Below, one piece after another: positions 16,076 to 25,032 of a stretch of DNA of 64,000 nt (the first letter of the stretch is position 1; each line of letters opens with the position of its first letter). The stretch lies in NCBI RefSeq assembly GCF_018595675.2, contig NZ_CP092333.1, forward strand, positions 334,001 to 398,000, given 5' to 3'. This stretch comes from Flavihumibacter fluvii (GTDB lineage: Bacteria > Bacteroidota > Bacteroidia > Chitinophagales > Chitinophagaceae). The notes below the pieces were generated by a model. That model did not search any database. It was given only the letters and a program-made list of their open reading frames with translations, and was not told where the DNA came from. The position numbers and the translations under genes were made by a program.

Positions 16076-17704
16076 ATGAAACGTTCGCTGTTGTTGTTGT
16101 TTTTTTCCCTGACCCTTACCCTGTCATTTGCCCAGAAAACGGATGAGCCAAAGCGACCCAAACTGGTTGTTGGATTGGTGGTAGACCAGATGCGTTGGGA
16201 TTTCCTGTATCGTTATAGTGACCGCTATAAAGCAAACGGCGGATTCAGCCGGCTTTTAAACCAGGGCTTCTCAAATGAAAATACATTTATACCGTATACA
16301 CCTACCATTACAGCCTGCGGGCATGCCTGTGTGTATACCGGATCCGTACCGGCGATACATGGTATTACCGGAAATACCTGGTATGAACGCGACCTGGGAA
16401 GGATCGTGTATTGTACCGAAGATAAAATGGTGAAAACTGTAGGAACGGCGGGGACTGCCGGGGAAATGAGCCCAAAAAACATGCTAACCACCACCATCGG
16501 CGATGAACTTCGCCTTGCTTCAAACTTTGGGTCAAAAGTAATTGGTATTGCTATAAAAGACCGGGGTGCGATTTTGCCCGCCGGGCATTCGGCCAATGGC
16601 GCTTACTGGTACAATTCGTCCAGTGGTAACTGGATCTCTTCCACTTACTATGGCGATACCTTGCCATCCTGGGTTTCTGCATTTAACAGTAAGAAAGTAG
16701 TAGATAAATATTACCAGCAGGGCTGGAATACTTTATATCCCATTAATACCTATGTGAACAGCACTTCCGACGAACAGGATTATGAAGGGAAACCATTTGC
16801 CGGAGCCAAAGGATTTCCATACGACCTGAAACCAATGACCGGAAAAAATTATGGGGCAATTTCAACTACGCCATATGGCAATACGATGACCCTGCAACTG
16901 GCCAGGGAGGCGATTGCGGGCGAAGGCCTGGGTAAAGGGAAGTTCACAGATATGCTTACGGTAAGCCTGTCCTCCCCGGATTATATAGGGCATACTTTTG
17001 GACCGAATTCCATTGAGGCTGAAGATGCTTATTTGCGGTTAGACCAGGACCTGGGAGAATTTCTTGATTACCTCGATAAGCAGGTTGGAAAAGGACAATA
17101 CCTTTTATTCCTGAGTGCTGACCATGGCGTGGCCCATGTTCCTGCTTTCCTGAACAGCAATAAAATACCTGCTGGAGTATTTGACGGTAGTAAATTATCG
17201 ACTGGGTTGAATTCGATTTTGGAAAAGCAATTCGGTTCCGCAAAGCTGGTGCTTGGGTCCTTCAATTACCAGGTACACCTTAACCATCCGCTGATCGATA
17301 GCCTAAAACTGGATAAGGCAAAAATAATTGACCAGGTGATTTCTTACCTGCTGACGATACCTGAAATTACCCGGGCGTTTTCATTGGAAGGATTGTCAGC
17401 AGCTACCCTACCCGCCACTCAAAAGGAAATGTTGGCTAAAGGCTTTTTTCCAAAACGGTCGGGTGATGTACAATATATCCTGCTGCCGCAATATTTCGAG
17501 GGTGGAACAACAGGAACAACCCATGGCATGTGGAATCCTTATGATGCCCATATTCCCCTGGTGTGGTATGGCTGGATGATCAGGCCGGGGAAATCAAACC
17601 AGGAAGTGTATATGTCCGACATTGCCCCGACTATCGCTGCATTATTACGCATCCAAATGCCAAGCGGATCCATCGGTAAGCCCATTGAACGGATAACCCG
17701 TTAA
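16076..17704 (+). CDS. PafA-like alkaline phosphatase, exported
   Basis: 542-residue enzyme of the alkaline phosphatase superfamily, with a signal peptide (MKRSLLLLFFSLTLTLSFAQ). It hydrolyses phosphate esters with two zinc ions. Visible are the metal Asp in VGLVVDQMRWD (D37), the nucleophilic threonine T79 in TPTITACGHACVYTG, LSSPDYIGHTFGP, LSADHGVAHVP and a C-terminal GTTHGMWNPYD with the last metal His. The Thr nucleophile is characteristic of the phosphate-insensitive PafA group rather than the Ser of PhoA. It acts in the periplasm or outside the cell. Monocistronic, divergent from the oxoamine synthase. Confidence 0.9.
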   Translation: MKRSLLLLFFSLTLTLSFAQKTDEPKRPKLVVGLVVDQMRWDFLYRYSDRYKANGGFSRLLNQGFSNENTFIPYTPTITACGHACVYTGSVPAIHGITGNTWYERDLGRIVYCTEDKMVKTVGTAGTAGEMSPKNMLTTTIGDELRLASNFGSKVIGIAIKDRGAILPAGHSANGAYWYNSSSGNWISSTYYGDTLPSWVSAFNSKKVVDKYYQQGWNTLYPINTYVNSTSDEQDYEGKPFAGAKGFPYDLKPMTGKNYGAISTTPYGNTMTLQLAREAIAGEGLGKGKFTDMLTVSLSSPDYIGHTFGPNSIEAEDAYLRLDQDLGEFLDYLDKQVGKGQYLLFLSADHGVAHVPAFLNSNKIPAGVFDGSKLSTGLNSILEKQFGSAKLVLGSFNYQVHLNHPLIDSLKLDKAKIIDQVISYLLTIPEITRAFSLEGLSAATLPATQKEMLAKGFFPKRSGDVQYILLPQYFEGGTTGTTHGMWNPYDAHIPLVWYGWMIRPGKSNQEVYMSDIAPTIAALLRIQMPSGSIGKPIERITR

Positions 17705-17816
17705 AACACCTGCCGGTAAACAGGTATAATAGCCCGAATATCACAACAGGCCGGGCTAGTAAACTTATTGAACATATTTTAGCAACAGATCCCTGCGATC
17801 TTAAATTAATACCATT

Positions 17817-20675
17817 ATGTACCAATTCAGGAAGGAATTAAAAACGGTTGCCTGTTTTTTATGGCTGTTATCGCTGGTTACTACCGTAGTCGCGCAAGCG
17901 CAGTTAACAGACCGGTTGCCGGTTGATCCAGCTGTAAGGATTGGTAAACTGGACAATGGGTTGACCTATTATATCCGCCAGAATAAAAAACCGGAACAAA
18001 AAGTTGAGTTGCGGCTTGCCCTGAATGCTGGTTCAATAGTTGAGGATAATGACCAGTTGGGACTAGCGCATATGGCAGAACATATGGCGTTTAACGGAAC
18101 GAAGAATTTCAGGAAAAATGAGATTGTTTCTTTCTTACAGGATATCGGTGTTGGATTTGGCAGTGACTTGAATGCTTATACCGGATTTGAGGAGACAGTG
18201 TATATGCTGCCTATTCCGACGGACAAGCCCGATAACCTGGAAAAAGGTTTCCAGGTGCTGGAAGACTGGGCACACCAGGTCACCTACCTGGATGAAGATA
18301 TAGAATCCGAGCGTGCGATTATACTTGAAGAATCCCGGTTAGGGAAAGGTGCGCAGGACCGGATGTTCAAACAGATTTATCCAAAATTATTTGCAGGATC
18401 AAAATATGCGCAACGCCTGCCTATCGGATCTGATAGTATTATCAGGAATTTTAAACCGGATGTGATCAGGCGCTTGTACAAAGACTGGTACCGGCCTAAT
18501 TTAATGGCCGTTGTGGTGGTGGGCGATATTGAACCGGATCTGGCCCTGTCGATGATCAGAAAGCATTTTTCAGGAATGGTGAATCCGGCCAATGAAAGGA
18601 AAAGGGAAATGGTGGGCATTCCAGCCTATACAGCAAGTGAGGCATTGATTATAACAGATAAGGAAGCCACCAGTTATATGGTCAATGTAAACTATCCTAT
18701 TAAACCTGCCTTGCCACAAAATACCGTGGGTGATTACCGCAACAGCCTGCTCAGGCAATTGTTTACAAGCATGCTTAACCAGCGATTACAGGAATTGACG
18801 CAGCAACCTAATCCACCATTCGTGGCTGCAGGCAGTGGCTTTGGGAATTTTATCAGGAGGCATGAGAATTTCAGGGCTTATGCGGCAGTAGGAACCGGTG
18901 ATATCCAGCGTGCATTGGATGCGGTTATTGAAGAGATTGAAAGGGCCAGGAGATTTGGGTTTACCCTTCCGGAATTGGAGCGGGCAAAAAAATCGGCCAT
19001 CATGGGCATGGAAAGAATGTATAATAACCGCGACAAAACAGAGTCTGAATTATTTGTAGATGAGTATGTAAGGAACTTCCTGAGCGGGGAGCCGATTCCG
19101 GGCATTGCAAAGGAATATAGTTTATATACTGAGCAGGTCCCGTTTATCAGCCTGGATGAAGTAAATGCAGTGGTGAAACAACTTACGGCAGATACGAACA
19201 GGTTGGTGTATGTAACAGGTCCGGAAAATAATGGGACAGCCAAATTGCCGCAGCCGGCAGATTTGCTGGCAACGATATCGGCGCGGGAAAAATCAGCCAT
19301 TCAGCCCTACGTGGAAAAACTGGTGGCAACCAGTTTACTGAAAACGAAACCAATAGCAGGAAAGATCATCAGTCGCAAAGAAGATAAGGCCATGGGGGTT
19401 ACCAACTTAGTATTGAGCAATGGTGTAACGGTAACCCTTAAATCAACGGACTTTAAAAATGACCAGGTCCTGATGGGGGCGACAAGGCCTGGCGGAAAAA
19501 ATTATTATGGCGTTGCAGATAAATACAATGCAGAATATGCGGTGCCGGTGGTGTCGGCTATGGGTGTGGGTGAATTTAGTCCAACCGACCTGCGAAAAAT
19601 GCTGGCAGGAAAAACAGTATCTGTGAGTCCGATCATCAGTGATGTTTCCGATGGCTTCAAAGGCAACTCAGGAAACAAGGATATTGAAACCATGTTCCAG
19701 CTGATTCATTTGTATGTTACCATGCCAAGGAAGGATACAGCCTTGTTCAGGTCTTTTGTACAGCGGAACAAATCACAGTATGCGGCACTTGGCTCCAATC
19801 CGCAGACTGCGTTTATCGATACGATGTTCAGTGTGATGTATAACAAAGATCCAAGGGCGCCGATCGCGGTTCCGAAGTCTGCTTATTTTGACCAGGTCAA
19901 TCTTGACAGGTCGCTGGCGATCTATAAAGAGCGTGTAGGGGATGCCAGTGGTATGCATTTTGCCTTTGTTGGCAGCTTTTCTATTGATTCCATACTACCC
20001 CTTTTGGAAACCTATCTCGGAAGCTTACCATCCAGCGGGAAGAAATTTGTACCAAAAGATAATGGTGTTCGCCCGGTGAAGGGCAGCCGGACTTTAATGG
20101 TGAATAAAGGGAAGGAGCAAAAGAGCCTGATTTTGTCATTTTTTAATGGGGAGATCCCTTATAGCGAAGACCTGGAATTAAAGGCGCAGGCTTTGAGTGA
20201 AATTTTAAATATCCGGATCATTGAAGAATTCCGGGAGAAGATACAGGGCATCTATGGCGGCGGGTTGTATGCCAGTGTGGAGAAATATCCTTACAGCAAT
20301 TATTCATTGGTATTGCAATTGCCCTGTGGGCCTGAAAAAGTAGATACTTTATTGAAAGCGACCAAACATGAGTTTAATGAGATCATCACCAGGGGACCGC
20401 AAGCCTCATACCTGGATAAAGTGAAAAAGCAATGGCTGGAAGCATATAAAACCAGTATGAAAGAAAATGGCACCTGGCTGAATGAAATCCTTGAGCAGCA
20501 ATCGATAAAATCTGATCCGAAATATTTCCTTCAATATGAGCAGTTGGTTCAAAAGCTGACAGTGAAAGACGTTCAGGCGACGGCAAAGGTTTTATTAAAC
20601 GGGAAGAACCAGTTTACTGCAGTTTTAATGCCGGAGCACGTTGAAAAAGCAGCACCAGGAACGAAAGCCTTTTAA
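17817..20675 (+). CDS. M16-family zinc metalloprotease (insulinase-like), two-domain
   Basis: 952-residue exported protease with a signal peptide ending near AQAQL (residue 29). The inverted zinc motif is present: H85, E88, H89 in LAHMAEHMAFNG, with a downstream Glu in ESERAIILEESR. The second half repeats the M16 fold without the zinc motif, as in pitrilysin-type full-length proteins. A later YGGGLYASVEKYPYSNY segment is the R/Y substrate-binding part of the inactive half. It probably degrades peptides in the periplasm. Length is normal for the family. The radical SAM gene begins 144 bases later on the same strand. Confidence 0.95.
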   Translation: MYQFRKELKTVACFLWLLSLVTTVVAQAQLTDRLPVDPAVRIGKLDNGLTYYIRQNKKPEQKVELRLALNAGSIVEDNDQLGLAHMAEHMAFNGTKNFRKNEIVSFLQDIGVGFGSDLNAYTGFEETVYMLPIPTDKPDNLEKGFQVLEDWAHQVTYLDEDIESERAIILEESRLGKGAQDRMFKQIYPKLFAGSKYAQRLPIGSDSIIRNFKPDVIRRLYKDWYRPNLMAVVVVGDIEPDLALSMIRKHFSGMVNPANERKREMVGIPAYTASEALIITDKEATSYMVNVNYPIKPALPQNTVGDYRNSLLRQLFTSMLNQRLQELTQQPNPPFVAAGSGFGNFIRRHENFRAYAAVGTGDIQRALDAVIEEIERARRFGFTLPELERAKKSAIMGMERMYNNRDKTESELFVDEYVRNFLSGEPIPGIAKEYSLYTEQVPFISLDEVNAVVKQLTADTNRLVYVTGPENNGTAKLPQPADLLATISAREKSAIQPYVEKLVATSLLKTKPIAGKIISRKEDKAMGVTNLVLSNGVTVTLKSTDFKNDQVLMGATRPGGKNYYGVADKYNAEYAVPVVSAMGVGEFSPTDLRKMLAGKTVSVSPIISDVSDGFKGNSGNKDIETMFQLIHLYVTMPRKDTALFRSFVQRNKSQYAALGSNPQTAFIDTMFSVMYNKDPRAPIAVPKSAYFDQVNLDRSLAIYKERVGDASGMHFAFVGSFSIDSILPLLETYLGSLPSSGKKFVPKDNGVRPVKGSRTLMVNKGKEQKSLILSFFNGEIPYSEDLELKAQALSEILNIRIIEEFREKIQGIYGGGLYASVEKYPYSNYSLVLQLPCGPEKVDTLLKATKHEFNEIITRGPQASYLDKVKKQWLEAYKTSMKENGTWLNEILEQQSIKSDPKYFLQYEQLVQKLTVKDVQATAKVLLNGKNQFTAVLMPEHVEKAAPGTKAF

Positions 20676-20819
20676 ATGGCAATAGCTGATGGGGGCATAG
20701 ATTCCAGTAAAATTGAAAAGTGTAATGTAGTTGATAGTTATATAAGCAATTTTCATACTGCAGGCCTGAAGGTTTCTATGCCATATAAATGTACCCAACT
20801 TATATTCGTGTTCTAACAT

Positions 20820-21890
20820 ATGGGAATGACGAAACGTTTTTTTGCGAATGTGTGGAAAAGGAGCAGCCATTTACCGGGCGGGACTGACCTGTTGCGCTAT
20901 GTGGCCAATAAAGCCAACCATATTGTCCTGAAAGCACGGCAACAAACAAAAGTTGCGCATCCGTCAACGGTAATGCTGGAACTCAGTGCACAATGTAACC
21001 TGAAATGTACGATCTGTCCACGGGAATATGGGTATGGCGAAGAAATGGATATGGGCCTGATGGAAGAGGCGCAGGCAAAAAAAGTGATCGATGAACTGGT
21101 GCCCTATGTTGATTCCATAGGCCTGACGGGTATGGGTGAGACGCTGATGTATAAAAAAATCGACAAGATCGTAGATTATATAAAGGCGAAAAACAAAGGC
21201 ATAGTCATTTCCATCTCTACCAATGCTGTACTGCCCAGGACTATTGAAAAAGTGGCCGCCCTGGTGGGGAAACTGGATACCATCCAGGTTTCTATTGATG
21301 GTATAGGGGAAGTATATGATGCAATAAGGGTGCAATCTGATTTCACCCTTTTTAAAAATAATGTCCGGGAGATTGCTGACCTCTGCCGAAACAGCAGTAC
21401 AACAGTGATGTTGAATATGGTGGTCACTAGGGAGAATTTTTTCCACCTGACTGAAGTGGTTCAGTTTGCTGAAGAAATGGGTATAGGTTATGTGAATTAT
21501 ACCATCTTCAACCTGGCCTGTATTTCAGGAACGGATATTTCCTATTATGATTTTTACCAGAGTGAAACATTTAAGTCCGAAGTTAACCGGTTGAAGGCCT
21601 ACAATACAAAGGTTGAAACAACCTGGAGTGGATTAGGCAATGAAAAAGGGTTCCAGACCTGTGGCTTGCCCTGGGGTCATTTTTATGTGTGCTGGAATGG
21701 CGAGATGGCGCCTTGTTGTGCCAAACCATTTCCTAAGGAACTCAGTTTTGGGAATGTGTTCAACGAGGGATTAATGCCTGTATTAAACAGTGCGGGCTTC
21801 CAGGATTTCAGGCAGAAATGGCTGAAGAATGAAACGCCGGATTTCTGTAAAAAATGCCATTATATTGATTGTAAGAAAATTGATATTTAG
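20820..21890 (+). CDS. Radical SAM protein with SPASM domain
   Basis: 356-residue iron-sulfur enzyme. The radical-SAM cluster motif is C59-x3-C63-x2-C66 in LSAQCNLKCTICPREY. The C-terminal SPASM region has CGLPWGHFYVCWNG, APCCAKPF and FCKKCHYIDCKK, enough cysteines for one or two auxiliary clusters. SPASM enzymes modify peptides or sugars, but no precursor peptide is visible nearby. The stop codon overlaps the GTG start of the FkbM methyltransferase by one base, so the two are translationally coupled and likely act together. A near -7 box (TATATTCG) precedes the start. Function unknown. Confidence 0.9.
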   Translation: MGMTKRFFANVWKRSSHLPGGTDLLRYVANKANHIVLKARQQTKVAHPSTVMLELSAQCNLKCTICPREYGYGEEMDMGLMEEAQAKKVIDELVPYVDSIGLTGMGETLMYKKIDKIVDYIKAKNKGIVISISTNAVLPRTIEKVAALVGKLDTIQVSIDGIGEVYDAIRVQSDFTLFKNNVREIADLCRNSSTTVMLNMVVTRENFFHLTEVVQFAEEMGIGYVNYTIFNLACISGTDISYYDFYQSETFKSEVNRLKAYNTKVETTWSGLGNEKGFQTCGLPWGHFYVCWNGEMAPCCAKPFPKELSFGNVFNEGLMPVLNSAGFQDFRQKWLKNETPDFCKKCHYIDCKKIDI

Positions 21891-22696
21891 TGGGCCGGCG
21901 ACTACCATATTGGTATTACCGCTTGAAGTTTTCATGGCCGGGCAAGCTCTTCACCAGGCTGAAATATCCTGCATTAAAAAAGCAGTTTGACCAAGCCAGG
22001 CAATACTATGCACAGTTATTTATTGAACCTGGTGGATTGGTTTTTGATATTGGTGCCAATGTGGGAGACCTGAGTGCTGTGTTCTTGTCGATGGGCCAAA
22101 GAGTTGTGGCCTGTGAGCCCGATCCGGTAAATTTTCAAATATTGAAGGCGCGGTTTTCGCGAAGTAAAAACATCACGCTTCTATCAAAGGCAGTTTCCCA
22201 TCAATCCGGAGAAGCAGTAGTTTATTTGTCACCAGCGCATGGTGGGTCCTTGTCTACCCTTAGTAAAAAAAGAAAGGAACAACTTGAAGGCGTTGAGGAT
22301 GCAGAAGGCACAATAACTTTTGAACAGGGGATGCCTGTTGAAACCATTTCACTGGATGCAATGATCAGTGAATTTGGTTGTCCCTGTTTTATCAAAATAG
22401 ATGTGGAGGGTTTTGAGCAGGAAGTGTTGTCAGGATTATCGCATCCTGTTCCGGTTTTAAGTTTTGAGGCCAATCTTCCGGCATTCAGAGAAGAGACCCG
22501 GCAATGTTTATTGCGATTGAAGAATTTAGCGCCTTCGGCTTTATTTAATGTTTCAACGGATGACCGAAACTTGTTATTTAGCCAGTTTCAACCCTACGAT
22601 TATTTTGTGGACTGGCTGGAAAACCAGGAAGCTTCCTATTTAGATATTTTTTGCAGGATGGAGGAAGGTGGTAAAGAGAGAAAGGTTATGCAATAG
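21890..22696 (+). CDS. FkbM-family SAM-dependent methyltransferase
   Basis: 268-residue methyltransferase starting at a GTG that shares a base with the previous stop (TAGTG). Motif I is [15 protein letters not shown] (about 50-64), followed by [11 protein letters not shown], the ribose-binding acidic loop, and [17 protein letters not shown], the FkbM signature. FkbM enzymes O-methylate sugars and polyketides, and many in Bacteroidota sit in glycan loci. No later ATG would preserve motif I, which supports GTG. The 3' end overlaps the convergent fbaB gene by 11 bases. Likely partner of the radical SAM protein; substrate unknown. Confidence 0.9.
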   Translation: MGRRLPYWYYRLKFSWPGKLFTRLKYPALKKQFDQARQYYAQLFIEPGGLVFDIGANVGDLSAVFLSMGQRVVACEPDPVNFQILKARFSRSKNITLLSKAVSHQSGEAVVYLSPAHGGSLSTLSKKRKEQLEGVEDAEGTITFEQGMPVETISLDAMISEFGCPCFIKIDVEGFEQEVLSGLSHPVPVLSFEANLPAFREETRQCLLRLKNLAPSALFNVSTDDRNLLFSQFQPYDYFVDWLENQEASYLDIFCRMEEGGKERKVMQ

Positions 22697-23744
22697 TAAT
22701 GTCTTTGTCGAGGTAGATATCCTGAATCGCATGGAGAAGGTCTACTCCATCTGCGAAAGGCCTTTGAAAGGCTTTGCGACCCAGGATCAGTCCCATTCCA
22801 CCGGCCCTTTTATTGATAATGGCAGTTTCCACTGCCGTAGTTAAATCGCTGGCTCCTTTGCTTTCCCCACCAGAATTAATCAACCCCACTTTACCCATAT
22901 AACAGTTTGCAACCTGGTAGCGGCATAAATCAATCGGGTGGTCGGAAGTCAGTCTTTCGTAGACCAGGGGATTTGTTTTGCCCTGCTTGATCGCCAGGTA
23001 GCCGCCATTGTTGGTTGGAAGTTTTTGTTTGATGATATCCGCCTGCAGGGTAACGCCCAGGTGGTTGGCCTGGCCAGTTAAATCAGCAGAGGTATGGTAA
23101 TCCACGCCATCCACCTTAAAGCCATTGTTACGGGTATAACACCAGAGGATGGTGGCCATACCCAATTCGTGGGCCAATTCAAAAGCTTCGGCAATCTCTT
23201 TTAATTGCCTGATGCTTTCGGTGCTTCCCCAATAGATGGTTGCACCAATGGCGAGGGCCCCCATATTCCATGCAGCGCGAACTGAGCCAAACAACGTTTG
23301 ATCGTAGCGGTTAGGAATGCTTAATAATTCGTTATGGTTGATTTTTACAATGAAGGGAATGCGGTGTGCATATTTCCGGCTCATTATGCCCAAAACGCCG
23401 AAAGTGGAAGCAACTGCATTACAGCCCCCTTCCACAGCCAGCCGGATGATATTTTCCGGATCAAAATAAATGGGGTTTGGAGCAAAAGCAGACCCGGCGC
23501 TATGTTCAATTCCCTGGTCAACCGGAAAAATGGAACAGTAACCGGTGTTGGCAAGCCGGCCATGTGATAAGATTTGTTGGAGGCTCCTGAGCACCTGGTT
23601 GTTGCGGTTGCTGTTGATCCATATTTCTTCAACATGGTTTGGTGAGGGTAGGGAAAGTTGCGCCTGGTCAATTGTTGAACACTTGTGTTCAAGCAGGAAA
23701 GCGGCTTTGTCGCCTAATAGTTCTTGGACATTTTTTGAAGGCAT
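22686..23744 (-). CDS. fbaB: Class I fructose-bisphosphate aldolase (FbaB/DhnA type)
   Basis: 352-residue Schiff-base aldolase of the archaeal-type DhnA family. It cleaves or forms fructose 1,6-bisphosphate in glycolysis and gluconeogenesis without metal. Visible are [17 protein letters not shown] near the N-terminus, [25 protein letters not shown] and [14 protein letters not shown], typical of FbaB. It follows the class II enzyme gene fbaA on the same strand after 111 bases that carry a strong hairpin, so the two isozymes are neighbours but may be transcribed separately. Length is normal. Confidence 0.93.
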   Translation of the reverse strand: MPSKNVQELLGDKAAFLLEHKCSTIDQAQLSLPSPNHVEEIWINSNRNNQVLRSLQQILSHGRLANTGYCSIFPVDQGIEHSAGSAFAPNPIYFDPENIIRLAVEGGCNAVASTFGVLGIMSRKYAHRIPFIVKINHNELLSIPNRYDQTLFGSVRAAWNMGALAIGATIYWGSTESIRQLKEIAEAFELAHELGMATILWCYTRNNGFKVDGVDYHTSADLTGQANHLGVTLQADIIKQKLPTNNGGYLAIKQGKTNPLVYERLTSDHPIDLCRYQVANCYMGKVGLINSGGESKGASDLTTAVETAIINKRAGGMGLILGRKAFQRPFADGVDLLHAIQDIYLDKDITIA

Positions 23745-23768
23745 GGTATCCTAAGGTACGAAATACCC

Positions 23769-23811
23769 AAAATTATAGCGGCTGGCAATTTATGCCAGCC
23801 GCTATAATTTT
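23769..23811 (-). terminator. Strong hairpin between fbaA and fbaB
   Basis: Perfect 19-bp stem (23769-23787 and 23793-23811) with loop ATTTA. The stem base is AAAATTATAG, giving a T run on each strand, so it can work as a terminator for fbaA on the minus strand. It lies 25 bases upstream of the fbaB start. Confidence 0.75.
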
Positions 23812-23825
23812 CAGACCGTCCCATT

Positions 23826-23848
23826 TGCTCACCGTTTCCTGCTCACTG
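23826..23848 (-). repeat. Heptad repeat remnant after the fbaA stop codon
   Basis: On the minus strand it reads AGTGAGC, AGGAAAC, GGTGAGC in 7-bp steps. It begins eight bases after the fbaA stop and precedes the terminator hairpin. Confidence 0.75.
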
Positions 23849-23855
23849 TATCTTA

Positions 23856-24923
23856 TTATGCGTTCCTGTTGATGCAATTCAGGTCCACGAAGGCTTCTTC
23901 AAGGCGGCTAATGAATGTTTCCTGGCCCTTGCGTAACCAGGCGCGCGGATCGTAATATTTCTTGTTTGGCTTTTCTGCTCCTTCCGGGTTACCTAGTTGG
24001 GCCTGAAGGTAAGCTTCATTCTTTTTATAGTAGCCTAAAACACCTTCCCAGAATGCCCATTGCATGTCGGTATCGATGTTCATTTTGATCACACCATAAC
24101 CAAGGGTTTCATGGATCTGGTTTTTCGGAGAACCGCTTCCGCCATGGAAAACGAAATTCACTGGCTTCTCACCGGTTTTGAATTGCTGCTGGATATATTT
24201 CTGGCTATTGTCAAGGATTACCGGACGGAGTTCAACATTACCCGGACTATACACACCATGTACGTTTCCAAATGCAGCTGCAACGGTAAATAGTTTGCCG
24301 ATCTTGCCCAGTTCTTCATAGGCATAGGCAACGTGTTGTGGCTGTGTATACAGTTTGTCATTTTCCACACCGCTGTTGTCCACACCATCTTCTTCACCAC
24401 CGGTTACACCAAGTTCAATTTCGATGCCCATGCCCAGGGGTTGCATCCGCTTAAAATACTGAACGGAGGTCTGGATATTTTCTTCCAGGCTCTCTTCAGA
24501 AAGGTCTAGCATATGCGAACTGAATAAGGGACATTTTTTCTCTGCGTGGAATTCTTCGCCGGCGTCGATAAGTGCACTGATCCAGGGCAACCATTTGTGG
24601 GAAGCATGGTCAGTATGCAAAACTACAGGGACACCATAGTATTTGGCAACATTGTGAATATGCAGGGCACCTGATATAGCACCTGATATATTGGCCTGTA
24701 ACTTATCATTGGGCATACCTTTCCCAGCCATGAACTGGGCACCACCGTTGGAGAACTGAACGATTACGGGGGAGTTGACTTTGGCCGCAGTTTCCAGTAC
24801 GGCATTGATAGAATCCGTGCCGATCGTATTTACTGCAGGCAGGGCAAATTTGTTAACATTGGCATCTTGATATAATGCTTCTAATTCTTCACCGAATAAA
24901 ACGCCGGCGCTGTACTTTTTCAT
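23856..24923 (-). CDS. fbaA: Class II fructose-bisphosphate aldolase
   Basis: 355-residue zinc-dependent aldolase. The N-terminus KYSAGVLFGEELEALYQDAN and FALPAVNTIGTDSINAVLE fit the FbaA (class IIA) type. Metal and catalytic residues sit in VVLHTDHASH, GIEIELGVTGGEEDGVD and FVFHGGSGSPKNQIHE. It cleaves fructose 1,6-bisphosphate to dihydroxyacetone phosphate and glyceraldehyde 3-phosphate in the cytoplasm. The kinase-like gene lies 109 bases upstream and fbaB 111 bases downstream on the same strand. Length is normal. Confidence 0.96.
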   Translation of the reverse strand: MKKYSAGVLFGEELEALYQDANVNKFALPAVNTIGTDSINAVLETAAKVNSPVIVQFSNGGAQFMAGKGMPNDKLQANISGAISGALHIHNVAKYYGVPVVLHTDHASHKWLPWISALIDAGEEFHAEKKCPLFSSHMLDLSEESLEENIQTSVQYFKRMQPLGMGIEIELGVTGGEEDGVDNSGVENDKLYTQPQHVAYAYEELGKIGKLFTVAAAFGNVHGVYSPGNVELRPVILDNSQKYIQQQFKTGEKPVNFVFHGGSGSPKNQIHETLGYGVIKMNIDTDMQWAFWEGVLGYYKKNEAYLQAQLGNPEGAEKPNKKYYDPRAWLRKGQETFISRLEEAFVDLNCINRNA

Positions 24924-25032
24924 CTGTTTTGTTGGTTTGTTTAAGAATCGCTAAGGCAATCGCAATCGTTAAAAAGAACGCTAATATAACAAACCTGCCT
25001 GTAATAGGGCTGATATTGGCAAAAAATGGCGG

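Noticed and set aside
17731-17762. Terminator after the PafA-like gene
   Set aside because: A 7-bp stem (TAGCCCG / CGGGCTA) exists but has a long loop and no T run, so it is too weak to list.
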